A stretch of 14,537 bases of DNA from Patescibacteria group bacterium UBA5187. GTDB taxonomy: Bacteria; Patescibacteriota; Minisyncoccia; Phycocordibacterales; PALSA-1337. Below the pieces are notes generated by a model that was not told the DNA's origin, ran no database searches, and saw only the letters and a program-made list of their open reading frames with translations. Made by a program: the position numbers and the translations under genes. Below, piece after piece: positions 1 to 7,037 of this stretch. The stretch's first letter is position 1, and the number at the start of each line of letters is the position of its first letter. The stretch covers positions 262 to 14,798 of the forward strand of contig DHWH01000033.1 in NCBI GenBank assembly GCA_002413065.1, read 5' to 3'.

Positions 1-966
1 TACTCCCAGGGAGGCCGAGCATTTGCCGAAAAGGCTGATGCCGTAAATTCTACAATTGACAATCACCTCGCAACAGCACAGCAGCTTCTTTCAGATCCAG
101 ACATGGCTAAGGAGATAAGTGACAGTGGTGGGGTACAGGCTATCATTGCTGACTCTAAGAAGAATATAGTCGACCAGCTTCGCCATAACGGCATCAATGA
201 CATGGGCGACCTTATAGATAACCTCGACCTTTCAAAGATGGATAGTGTTGACGAGTATTCACGTACCTTGAAGCAGGCGGTCAGCGAGGCAATGCCACAA
301 AAGCCGATTTCAGTAAATTCATCGAAGATTACTCAGCTTAAGAAACTGCGCGACGATATCGAGTCGTTACATCTTTACAATCAACCAACCGAAGCCTATC
401 AGCAAGACCTTCGTGAGCTTGCACAGGATTATGGCAATGTTGTCTATGACACCCGAAAGAGCATCAAGACAGTCGACGATAACAATACTCTGTCTCAAGT
501 ACGAAAGATCGACAGCTCAATCAGAGAGCTTCTCAATACCAATAATCCTGATTACGAGAAAATCAATAAGGTATATACGCTGAACTCCCGACTCTTTGAT
601 GTTCTCGACGAAACTGCAAAGCGAAAGGAAGCGCGACCACTTGTCTCATGGTTCAACGCAATCATGGGAAGTAGCGGAGCAACTATCGGAGGTACAGTCG
701 GAGGCTTTGTAGCAGGTCCAGCCGGATCAGGAGTCGGATCACTTACTGGTGGCAGCCTTGCCGTAGGACTCACAAGCGCACTCAACAGCACCTGGTTCAA
801 TACGCTTCGAGCTGTGCAGAAAAATCAACTCGCAGAAAAACTGATGGAAGTCGGAACTATGAATGCGGCAAAATACTGGGTCCAGGTTCTAAACTCACAA
901 GGAATGAAAGGTGTTAACCAACTCCTAAGTACGCCAAAAGAACAGCTAGACCAAGCGTCACAATAA
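1..966 (+). CDS. C-terminal part of a large helical, phage-like structural or secreted protein (partial)
   Basis: The frame is open from the first base of the window, so the gene starts upstream; the first internal ATG (103) is probably not the true start. The visible 321 residues are mostly hydrophilic and predicted helical. A glycine/alanine-rich hydrophobic patch at about residues 223-256 has repeated GxxxG-type spacing, as in glycine zippers that insert into membranes. A further helical tail follows. I recognise no named domain. Tape-measure, internal virion or other very large phage proteins can look like this, and the lysis-type genes directly downstream fit that reading, but it is only inference. 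The gene ends in TAA and is followed by an intrinsic terminator at 1067-1094, so it closes a transcription unit. Confidence 0.75.
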   Translation, partial: YSQGGRAFAEKADAVNSTIDNHLATAQQLLSDPDMAKEISDSGGVQAIIADSKKNIVDQLRHNGINDMGDLIDNLDLSKMDSVDEYSRTLKQAVSEAMPQKPISVNSSKITQLKKLRDDIESLHLYNQPTEAYQQDLRELAQDYGNVVYDTRKSIKTVDDNNTLSQVRKIDSSIRELLNTNNPDYEKINKVYTLNSRLFDVLDETAKRKEARPLVSWFNAIMGSSGATIGGTVGGFVAGPAGSGVGSLTGGSLAVGLTSALNSTWFNTLRAVQKNQLAEKLMEVGTMNAAKYWVQVLNSQGMKGVNQLLSTPKEQLDQASQ

Positions 967-1066
967 AAGCAGCCACACATCCGATGAACACACCGAGCGG
1001 TCCGAGAAAAGCTCCGCCGATGAATACGAATATCGCAAGCAGTATGAAAAACAATGCGTAATACAT
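914..1066 (-). CDS. Possible 50-aa two-helix membrane protein, antisense
   Basis: On the minus strand an ATG at 1066 opens a 50-codon frame ending in TAA at 914-916. The product is almost wholly hydrophobic, starting MYYALFFILLAIFVFIGG, followed by a second hydrophobic segment after a GPLG turn: a two-helix hairpin with a near-empty loop. It overlaps the last ~50 bases of the preceding + strand gene and otherwise fills a 100-base stretch with no + strand gene. Against it: every other gene here is on the + strand, its start abuts a + strand terminator hairpin, and antisense frames of hydrophilic genes are often hydrophobic by chance. I see no promoter for it. Confidence 0.25.
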   Translation of the reverse strand: MYYALFFILLAIFVFIGGAFLGPLGVFIGCVAAFIVTLGLAVLLAYLGVG

Positions 1067-1094
1067 GAGCCTATTGTATCCATAGGCTCTTTTT
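1067..1094 (+). terminator. Rho-independent terminator after the first gene
   Basis: A perfect 8-bp stem, GAGCCTAT (1067-1074) with ATAGGCTC (1082-1089), has a 7-base loop and is followed directly by five T (1090-1094). It separates the upstream gene from the lysis-type cassette. The T-run lies on the + side only, so it acts on + strand transcription. Confidence 0.85.
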
Positions 1095-1169
1095 CAATGC
1101 AAATGTCCTTTCCATATGTCCTTTTTTAATTCCTACACTTAGACAAAAAATCACTTTTAATATGAACCT

Positions 1170-1454
1170 ATGGATAAAACAGAGGGCTACAAGAAGTTTC
1201 TATACAACCAGGTCTCTCTGGTAATCGGAATCGTCGGCGTGTCATTTGGAATCTTCAATATGCTTCAGGGTCCTAAGAGTGACATCCAAGTCATGGAAGC
1301 CCTCAACAATATTCGAGACAACCATATTCATACGATCGAGGAAAACGTGAAGCGTATCGACGATACAAGTAATCAGCAATATCAGACAACAAGCGATCGT
1401 CTCACTCGAATCGAAACGATCCTTGATGAGCGATTACCAATAATTAAAAAATAA
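1170..1454 (+). CDS. Small membrane-anchored coiled-coil protein, lysis-cassette type
   Basis: A 94-residue protein with one predicted transmembrane helix at about residues 14-33 (after KKFLYNQ) and a charged, heptad-like helical tail at about 37-88. Its position directly before an endolysin, with only TTT between the stop and the next ATG, suggests a holin accessory or spanin-like role. It recalls XhlA-type proteins, although in XhlA the membrane helix is C-terminal, so I do not assign that family. There is no Shine-Dalgarno site. The 75 bases before it contain two copies of ATGTCCTTT (1103-1111, 1116-1124) and no clear promoter. Membrane topology is clear; function is inferred from position. 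Confidence 0.7.
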   Translation: MDKTEGYKKFLYNQVSLVIGIVGVSFGIFNMLQGPKSDIQVMEALNNIRDNHIHTIEENVKRIDDTSNQQYQTTSDRLTRIETILDERLPIIKK

Positions 1455-1457
1455 TTT

Positions 1458-2063
1458 ATGAACATCCCATTTCAACAGACTCCAAACTATGCAGTCGGTC
1501 CCACAAAGAAGATTGCAATTGTCCTTCATTTAACACTCGGAGCATATAGGGGAGCGGTAGAGTGGCTCTCAAACGCCAACCGGCCGAATCGAACATCGGC
1601 CCATTTTGTCGTCGGCCGAAACCAGGGAGAAATTACTCAGCTTGTTAAAGTCACTGACATCGCATGGCACGCCGGAGTAGTCAGTAATCCAAACGATCGA
1701 GCAAAGAAGATCATGCTCAAGAATCTCGACGGCTCATACGTGAACCCGAACCAGTACACGATCGGTATTGAGCTCGCAGCCGGATATGACGTAGACCAGG
1801 ATGGAACGGTCGAACCGAACGAGAATGATATCACTGAATGGCAGTACCAGGAGCTCACAGAGCTCGTGAAGTCGTTCGTAAATAATCCTGACACTGCATT
1901 CGTGCTTGATCCGAAGAACATCATCATTCACGGCGACATCACAGACTACAAAGAAAAGCCGGAGATTGTCCGCACTGAATTGCTTAAGCGTTTGTTTCCA
2001 GTTGCATCGACAAACAAAGAAGTGGTTAAGAATCAAATTATCAGTTTGCTAAACCAACTATGA
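1458..2063 (+). CDS. N-acetylmuramoyl-L-alanine amidase (amidase_2 family), probable endolysin
   Basis: A 201-residue zinc amidase expected to cut the bond between N-acetylmuramic acid and L-alanine in peptidoglycan. Family hallmarks in order: VLHLT with a zinc-ligand His at 24; the SAHFVVGRNQGEITQLV strand near 47-63, matching the family's usual S-x-H-F/Y-V-V block; WHAG at 70-73; IGIEL at 102-106; and IIIHGDIT with the second zinc-ligand His at 158. The third ligand is less obvious: D160 or D163 occupies the usual D/C region. Residues 111-122 form an EF-hand-like loop (DVDQDGTVEPNE), unusual for this family and possibly calcium-binding. There is no signal peptide, so export would need a holin, and three small membrane proteins flank it. 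The stop overlaps the next start as ATGA. Confidence 0.92.
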   Translation: MNIPFQQTPNYAVGPTKKIAIVLHLTLGAYRGAVEWLSNANRPNRTSAHFVVGRNQGEITQLVKVTDIAWHAGVVSNPNDRAKKIMLKNLDGSYVNPNQYTIGIELAAGYDVDQDGTVEPNENDITEWQYQELTELVKSFVNNPDTAFVLDPKNIIIHGDITDYKEKPEIVRTELLKRLFPVASTNKEVVKNQIISLLNQL

Positions 2064-2140
2064 GATATGCATCGCAAATTCTTATAGCGATCGCAGCGTT
2101 CCTGTTCGCTTACGCAATCTGGCTCGAGCATGTGCATTAA
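2060..2140 (+). CDS. 26-aa single-helix membrane peptide coupled to the endolysin
   Basis: A 26-codon frame (MRYASQILIAIAAFLFAYAI, then WLEHVH) whose ATG overlaps the amidase stop as ATGA at 2060-2063, a standard sign of translational coupling. It is a single hydrophobic helix with a basic N-terminus and a polar C-terminal end. It is too short for routine gene callers. Its place between an endolysin and a second small membrane protein fits a lysis cassette, for instance as a holin or antiholin component. There is no sequence-based family assignment. Confidence 0.55.
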   Translation: MRYASQILIAIAAFLFAYAIWLEHVH

Positions 2141-2157
2141 TAATTAACAAAATATTT

Positions 2158-2337
2158 ATGAACAAAATTTATACATCAGCAAGCAAGATAGTTTTTATTC
2201 TCATGGCAGTCGCAGTGGTTGTCGGAATGTTTTACGGAAAAGTAGATGCGAAAGATTTCATGATCCTCGCTTCGATGGCTTTCTCCTTCTACTTTGCTAA
2301 CAAAGGGGATTCCAACGAGCCATTCGCAGGGAAGTAG
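2158..2337 (+). CDS. 59-aa two-helix membrane protein, holin-like
   Basis: A 59-codon frame starting at ATG 2158 in the context ATATTTATG, ending in TAG. Two hydrophobic segments are visible: about residues 10-27 (ending VVVGMFYG) and 33-47 (FMILASMAFSFYFAN). They are joined by a short charged KVDAKD turn and followed by a polar tail. Length, two-helix form and position 17 bases after an endolysin-coupled peptide fit a small phage holin, which would form the membrane lesion letting the amidase reach the wall. The holin call is inference from architecture and position. It closes the cassette before the promoter of the restriction-modification genes. Confidence 0.7.
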   Translation: MNKIYTSASKIVFILMAVAVVVGMFYGKVDAKDFMILASMAFSFYFANKGDSNEPFAGK

Positions 2338-2357
2338 TTTTCCACAGTTTACCTAGC

Positions 2358-2382
2358 ATTTTCGGTAGATTTTCGGTATACT
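2358..2382 (+). promoter_or_regulatory. Promoter with tandem ATTTTCGGTA repeats before lexA-methyltransferase
   Basis: ATTTTCGGTA occurs twice at 2358-2367 and 2369-2378, an 11-base period, so both copies face the same side of the helix. The second copy runs into a good -10 hexamer, TATACT (2377-2382), which would start transcription about 18 bases before the ATG at 2407. No good -35 is visible. Direct repeats at 11-base period resemble the GTTC-N7-GTTC operators of alphaproteobacterial LexA in layout, though not in sequence. I infer an operator for the LexA domain encoded just downstream. Confidence 0.55.
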
Positions 2383-2406
2383 CATTATATCGAGTTATCA
2401 CCGTAT

Positions 2407-4080
2407 ATGCGACCTATAACGAAACAACAAAAGAAAGTTTTAGATTTCATAAAAAGTTTTATTAAACGAAACTCTTTTCCTCCTACGCTCGAAGAAATTG
2501 CTTCGGGCCTAAAACTTTCGGCGGTATCAACTGTTCATCAGCATGTGAATGCATTGATTCACAAAGGACACTTACAAAAAAGAGAAAACTTTGCGCGAGC
2601 AATTGAAATAAAAAAAGAAGCGAAGATATCTGATTTCATTGAGATACCACTTCTCGGTTTGATTGCTGCCGGTGCTCCTATCGCAACTGTAGAAAGGCCA
2701 GAGCTGATAAAAGTTCCTCGTGAATTCGTAGTCGGAACTAAAAAGCATCACGCACTGAGAGTGCAGGGTCACAGTATGCAAGACGCTGAAATATTTAACG
2801 GCGATATCGTTGTTATTTGCGAGCAAACAAATATCGAAGACGGCGGAATCGGCGTCGCACTTGTTAATGGCAAGGCAACACTCAAGAAGATTTATTGGGA
2901 AAAGACTCGATATCGTCTTCAGCCTGCGAACACAGAGTATCAACCGATCTACGTCAAAAATAAGGATTTAGAAATCAGGGGGAGACTTACGGGAATTGTT
3001 AGAAGCAGATTCGAGCTCGTCACCAAAGAGGGAAACCTTCTTCCACTTACCAGGACGGCCAACACCTTTGACCAAAGACTTCAGATAAACAATCGCCGAT
3101 TCATCGGTAATAAATCAAAGCTACTTGGATTCATCTCGGATATCGTCGCTGAGAAGTGTGGCTCATACCAATCTTTCTGCGACATCTTTGCAGGCACTGG
3201 AGCCGTCGCTAATCACTTCAGCCGACCAGGAGTAAAGGTAATCGCTAACGACCTGTTAGGAAGCAGCTACAACAGCTTGAAGTGCTGGCTTGAAACCACT
3301 ACCTACGATACTGAGCGAATCACAGGACTAATCAGTCATTTAAATAATCTAAAGACTTCTGGCCAGAATTACATCTCAAAGAATTTCGGTGGCACATACT
3401 TCACACCTGCCAATGCAAAGAAGATCGGCGCGATTCGAGAAGAGATCGAGACGCTTCAGGTAACTCCGCAAGAAAAAGCGATTCTGCTTACCTCATTGAT
3501 ATATGCGATGGATAAAGTCGCAAACACTGTCGGACATTACGAAGCCTACAGAAAGACTCTCGATACCACACAAGAAATAAAGCTTTTGGTCCCTGATATT
3601 AATGTTCAGAACAATCAAAATAATAAAGTCTACAACAAGGACGCTAACAAATTGGTCAGAGAAATCGAATGCGACGTTTTGTATATCGATCCACCATACA
3701 ACTCTCGCCAATACGGAGACTCATATCACTTGCTCGAGAACGTAGTCACTTGGAAAAAGCCAAAGGTGCTAGGAGTTGCGAAGAAAATGGAAGAAAGAGG
3801 TCATCTTAAGAGCAAGTATTGTCTAAAAAGCGCACCAGAGGCATTTCGTGATCTAATTTTGAATGCCAAGACAAAGCACATACTTTTGTCGTACAATAAC
3901 ACCGCTGAGAGCAAGAATACCCGCTCAAACGCCACAATTTCAGATAAGTGGATATTGGAAACCCTAAAAATGAGGGGAAAGGTCGATACCTTTGAAAGAG
4001 ATTATAAAGGCTTTACCACAGGTAAGAGCGACGCTTCCGGTAACTCGGAAAGAGTCTTTTATTGCCGCGTGACGAATTAA
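2407..4080 (+). CDS. LexA repressor fused to a D12-class DNA adenine methyltransferase
   Basis: One 557-residue chain with two complete enzymes. Residues 1-67 are a LexA winged helix (SFPPTLEEIA, then AVSTVHQHVNAL as the recognition region). Residues 80-201 are the S24 latch/peptidase: Ala88-Gly89 cleavage site in GLIAAGAPI, Ser123 in GHSMQD, and Lys160 in ATLKK, so self-cleavage should be intact. This part is as long as a normal LexA (about 200). After a linker, residues 230-557 are an N6-adenine methyltransferase: RRFIGNKSKLL (motif X), DIFAGTG at 259-265 (SAM binding), and DPPY at 428-431 (catalysis). No ATG, GTG or TTG codon lies in frame in the linker, so the methylase cannot easily be made alone. 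It heads an operon with the endonuclease (4-base gap). Self-cleavage on RecA activation would detach the DNA-binding domain and probably derepress the operon; that is inference. Confidence 0.93.
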   Translation: MRPITKQQKKVLDFIKSFIKRNSFPPTLEEIASGLKLSAVSTVHQHVNALIHKGHLQKRENFARAIEIKKEAKISDFIEIPLLGLIAAGAPIATVERPELIKVPREFVVGTKKHHALRVQGHSMQDAEIFNGDIVVICEQTNIEDGGIGVALVNGKATLKKIYWEKTRYRLQPANTEYQPIYVKNKDLEIRGRLTGIVRSRFELVTKEGNLLPLTRTANTFDQRLQINNRRFIGNKSKLLGFISDIVAEKCGSYQSFCDIFAGTGAVANHFSRPGVKVIANDLLGSSYNSLKCWLETTTYDTERITGLISHLNNLKTSGQNYISKNFGGTYFTPANAKKIGAIREEIETLQVTPQEKAILLTSLIYAMDKVANTVGHYEAYRKTLDTTQEIKLLVPDINVQNNQNNKVYNKDANKLVREIECDVLYIDPPYNSRQYGDSYHLLENVVTWKKPKVLGVAKKMEERGHLKSKYCLKSAPEAFRDLILNAKTKHILLSYNNTAESKNTRSNATISDKWILETLKMRGKVDTFERDYKGFTTGKSDASGNSERVFYCRVTN

Positions 4081-4084
4081 TTTT

Positions 4085-5908
4085 ATGAAAAAAATCTGGT
4101 CACTTTCAACAACTGTAAGAAACCCTGATAGAATTCAGCCTTTTCTTAGTGTCTTAAAAGAGATGGAGGGAGAGGCTTTTGACGAAGCGGGACAAATAAA
4201 GTTTCAAACACTCCTGATCCAAAATCGTCTGTACCACCCAACCAAGCTCTCAGATGAAATGGAGGAGTACTACGAAACATCCGGAGACAAGATGAGCTTC
4301 GAGCAAGCTCATCAAATCTTCGAACACATGCAAAACGAGTCTGCGACTCTTCGAGAAGATTCTGGATTGAGAGGACGAACATCAGTCGCCCCGCTTGCGA
4401 AAATGGGTCTCGCTATTGCAAAACAAACTGCTGGCCAGATCAAGATTACAGATTTAGGAAATGCTTTCCTCAAAAACGAAATAGACATCGGAGATGTTTA
4501 CTTTAGATTTTTCATAAAATGGCAAATACCCAATCCCGATAGCACTGAATTTAACGATGATGGAACTTACAACATCAAACCTTTTATCGGAGCGCTCCAT
4601 TTGATTGACCGAGTTAATAAAAAAGAAATTGCGAGAGGGAACGAACCAAAAGGAATAAGCAAGGACGAATTTGATATATTCGTTCCTTCACTTGTGAATT
4701 TCCGAGACATTGATTCCTATGCGGACAAGATCATTGCTCTGAGAGATATGGTGAGCGGAAAAAGCAAGACAGAAAAAAGACAAATACTCAACGACTATAC
4801 TCGTGAATTTGCGATTGCCTTTCTGAGTACTGACGAAGCTGCGAAAGTCGATAAGCTGATCAATAATTTAGACGAGTACGGAGACAACGCAATCCGTTAT
4901 TTCAGACTCACAAGATACTTCCATATCCGTGGCGGCGGTTTTTATATTGATCTCGAACCAAGAAGGTCAGTCGAGATAAACAATCTTCTTGCTCACGACA
5001 GTGCCGAAGCAAAAACTTTCACCTCAAAAGAGGAATACTTGGATTATGTATCTGACATCACTGAGCCTAAGTTGCCGTGGGAGACGAAAGAAAAGCTCAC
5101 TGAGATCATCGAGAAACTTATCACTGAAGTAAGTGAATACGAAAGCAGACTCGGTCTCTCGGCGGCACATCGTTCCGAATATGCGGCATTCTCTGAGGCT
5201 CAACTAAAATCTTACGCCGAAGAACTTCGTACCTATCGCCGAAACCTGCAAGACAAGGAGAATCACAATCTCTCTCAGAATGTCGACAAGATAAAGGAGT
5301 ACATCACGGCACTCGAGAATATCTTCGAAGCTGAAGACAAGCCAATCGCACTAGAGAAATATGTTTCTCTGGGACTAAACGCGCTCAATGACGCATTGCA
5401 GATCAAGCCTAACTATCCAGTCGGCGACGACAACGAGCCAACATTCACAGCTCCGGCAAACACTCCTGACATCGAGTGCTTCTACGAATCCCACAACGCA
5501 ATATGCGAGGTCACCATGCTTACAGGACGTGACCAGTGGTACAACGAAGGTCAGCCTGTGATGAGGCACTTGAGAGACTTCGAAAACAAGAATACTGATA
5601 AGGTTTCCTACTGCTTGTTCGTCGCTCCAAAACTCCATCGGGATACTGTGAACACATTCTGGACATCAGTTAAATACGAATACGAAGGAAAAACTCAAAA
5701 GATTATTCCAATTTCGATAGGCCAATTTATCGAATTGCTGAAGGCGCTCGTCATGATCAAGGAGCGTGGAGGATTCCTGAACCATACTCAATTGTCTGGG
5801 CTTTATGACCTGATCGTAGTAAAGTCCTCCGCTGTAAGCAACGCTTCAGAGTGGCTACAAGAGATACCAGCAGTCATTGATTCTTGGAAGACATCCGTGA
5901 CGGCATAA
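4085..5908 (+). CDS. AlwI-family type IIS restriction endonuclease
   Basis: A 607-residue protein opening with WSLSTTVRNPDRIQPFLSVL, the hallmark N-terminus of the AlwI/PleI/BstNBI group, which bind short asymmetric sites and cut a few bases away. The middle region is a DNA-recognition part by family analogy. The likely nuclease core is PDIE at 461-464 followed by CEVT at 474-477, then a GQPVMRHL block at 489-496, matching the family's D...EVT...G-P-RH pattern. AlwI recognises GGATC, and the two neighbouring methyltransferases are both of the type found in GATC systems, so a GATC-containing target is likely but unproven. Length fits the family and no frame damage is seen. It sits between its two methylases with 4- and 3-base gaps and no Shine-Dalgarno site. 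Confidence 0.9.
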   Translation: MKKIWSLSTTVRNPDRIQPFLSVLKEMEGEAFDEAGQIKFQTLLIQNRLYHPTKLSDEMEEYYETSGDKMSFEQAHQIFEHMQNESATLREDSGLRGRTSVAPLAKMGLAIAKQTAGQIKITDLGNAFLKNEIDIGDVYFRFFIKWQIPNPDSTEFNDDGTYNIKPFIGALHLIDRVNKKEIARGNEPKGISKDEFDIFVPSLVNFRDIDSYADKIIALRDMVSGKSKTEKRQILNDYTREFAIAFLSTDEAAKVDKLINNLDEYGDNAIRYFRLTRYFHIRGGGFYIDLEPRRSVEINNLLAHDSAEAKTFTSKEEYLDYVSDITEPKLPWETKEKLTEIIEKLITEVSEYESRLGLSAAHRSEYAAFSEAQLKSYAEELRTYRRNLQDKENHNLSQNVDKIKEYITALENIFEAEDKPIALEKYVSLGLNALNDALQIKPNYPVGDDNEPTFTAPANTPDIECFYESHNAICEVTMLTGRDQWYNEGQPVMRHLRDFENKNTDKVSYCLFVAPKLHRDTVNTFWTSVKYEYEGKTQKIIPISIGQFIELLKALVMIKERGGFLNHTQLSGLYDLIVVKSSAVSNASEWLQEIPAVIDSWKTSVTA

Positions 5909-5911
5909 TTT

Positions 5912-6682
5912 ATGAAAACAAACCTAATTTACAAAGGAGACTGCACAAGCGTAATGCTTAAAGAGATCGAGAAAAACTCGATCGATTTAATATTTGCTGA
6001 TCCTCCATATAATCTCTCAGGCAAGGGAATGGAGTGGAAAGGGAATAAGACCGGAGGAGACTGGTTCAAGGTGAACGAGGCGTGGGATACGATGTCTGCT
6101 CCCGAGTACATGAAATTCACAAGGCAATGGATTGCCGCCTCACTTCAGGTCCTAAAAGACGGCGGCTCAATTTATATCGCCTGCAGCTACCACAACATCG
6201 CAGAAGTCATGATTGTCCTCAAACAGCTCGACTTTAAGATCAACAACGTCATCACATGGCAAAAGACAAATGCGATGCCAAACATGACGCGCCGAATGTT
6301 CACTCACTCGACTGAGTTCGTTGTCTGGGCGGTCAAAGGCAAAAAGTGGATTTTCAATAATGACGAACTGAAGGCTATCAATCCAGAGAAGCAGATCGAC
6401 GGAAGTCTCAAGGCAATGAGAGACGTGTGGTCTCTTCCTTTGGTCCAGGGTAAAGAAAGAATAAGAGGAAAGGATAATAGAGCTGCTCACCCTACACAGA
6501 AGCCAGAGGAGCTCCTAAAGCGAATTATCGTTGCCTCGAGCAACAAGGGAGATGTGGTGCTTGATCCTTTCTTGGGAAGCGGTACGACGACGCATGTCGC
6601 AAAGAAACTGGGAAGGAGGTGGATCGGTATAGAGAAAGAAGGTAAGTACATTGAAGTAGCTAAGAAGAGAATGGGGGTTTAG
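5912..6682 (+). CDS. Beta-class DNA adenine methyltransferase, DpnA-like
   Basis: A 256-residue N6/N4 methyltransferase with motif order typical of the beta class. The catalytic ADPPYNLSG is near residues 29-37; SYHN and NVITWQKTNAMPN follow in the middle; AHPTQKPEELL comes before the SAM-binding LDPFLGSGTTT near residues 219-229. DPPY rather than SPPY points to adenine. The ITWQKTN, THSTE and HPTQKPE strings closely match the DpnA/DpnIIB enzyme of the GATC-specific DpnII system. A D12-class plus a DpnA-type methylase is the same pairing as in DpnII. In a type IIS system two methylases are expected because the site is asymmetric and each strand needs its own enzyme. It starts 3 bases after the endonuclease stop (TAATTTATG) and ends in TAG. 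Confidence 0.93.
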   Translation: MKTNLIYKGDCTSVMLKEIEKNSIDLIFADPPYNLSGKGMEWKGNKTGGDWFKVNEAWDTMSAPEYMKFTRQWIAASLQVLKDGGSIYIACSYHNIAEVMIVLKQLDFKINNVITWQKTNAMPNMTRRMFTHSTEFVVWAVKGKKWIFNNDELKAINPEKQIDGSLKAMRDVWSLPLVQGKERIRGKDNRAAHPTQKPEELLKRIIVASSNKGDVVLDPFLGSGTTTHVAKKLGRRWIGIEKEGKYIEVAKKRMGV

Positions 6683-6683
6683 T

Positions 6684-6751
6684 CCTTCTTTTAGAAGGTC
6701 ATTGACTTCCGGAGAGCTATCCGGCATTCATATCCCTCGGAGGGGCTCTTT
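6684..6751 (+). other. Intergenic cluster of small hairpins, possible weak terminator
   Basis: The gap after the second methylase holds several inverted repeats: CCTTCT/AGAAGG with a TTT loop (6684-6698); CCGGA/TCCGG with a 6-base loop (6709-6724); and AGAGC (6713-6717) pairing with GCTCT (6745-6749), stacked on CCCT/AGGG (6734-6744) and ending in only three T. The last could end transcription weakly between the restriction-modification operon and the regulator. No coding is apparent. A 110-codon frame beginning at 6702 is open here, but its first 37 codons run through these repeats and the operator. Confidence 0.45.
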
Positions 6752-6754
6752 CGA

Positions 6755-6797
6755 GATATTAGAAATATCCAAAGTTTGGATATTGATAATTTGGATA
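6755..6797 (+). promoter_or_regulatory. Palindromic operator/promoter of the Xre regulator
   Basis: Two overlapping perfect palindromes are present. GATATT/AATATC spaced by AGA lies at 6755-6769. AATATCCAAA and TTTGGATATT around a single G lie at 6764-6784 (10+1+10). A further half-site TTTGGATA lies at 6790-6797, 15 bases from the previous copy. GATAAT (6785-6790) is a plausible -10 inside the array; TTGATA (6783-6788) with TAACAT at a 17-base spacing is another, but it would start transcription inside the gene. The array sits 15-58 bases before the ATG of an Xre-type gene, the usual place for an autoregulatory operator. Sites are directly visible; the binding protein is inferred. Confidence 0.65.
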
Positions 6798-6812
6798 GAC
6801 CATAGTAACATT

Positions 6813-7034
6813 ATGGTCAAGTCAATCCAAACAAAAGAGTATGCCTATTTCGTCGAAAGACTGAGACAGGCTAGGCTTGAGGCGGGGCTGACCCAGGTGC
6901 AGGTAGCAAAGAAGCTAAAGCGCCCTCAGTCGCACATCTCCAACATTGAATCCGGACAGCAAAGAGTGGACGTTGTCGAACTCCAACGATTTGCAAAATT
7001 GTACGGGAAAGATATCAACTATTTTATTAAATAA
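6813..7034 (+). CDS. Xre-family helix-turn-helix regulator
   Basis: A 73-residue protein that is nearly all HTH_3 domain. RLRQARLEAGLTQVQVAKKL at residues 16-35 contains helices 1-2, and RPQSHISNIESGQQRVDVVE at 37-56 contains the recognition helix and the conserved SxISNIE-G-R block. I prefer the ATG at 6813 over an in-frame ATG at 6702, because the extra 37 residues would be read through the operator palindromes and do not resemble the family. Size and position beside a restriction-modification operon recall controller (C) proteins, but C proteins usually precede the endonuclease. It could equally govern the envelope operon that begins 3 bases downstream in TAATTTATG. Likely autoregulated. 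Confidence 0.85.
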   Translation: MVKSIQTKEYAYFVERLRQARLEAGLTQVQVAKKLKRPQSHISNIESGQQRVDVVELQRFAKLYGKDINYFIK

Positions 7035-7037
7035 TTT

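Noticed and set aside
2572..2943. 123-codon minus-strand frame under the LexA domain
   Set aside because: It is entirely inside a well-recognised gene and has no domain, promoter or context of its own; the same holds for the other minus-strand frames under known genes.
6702..6812. Longer form of the Xre regulator from ATG 6702
   Set aside because: The extra 37 codons pass through hairpins and perfect palindromes that form an operator and show no domain.
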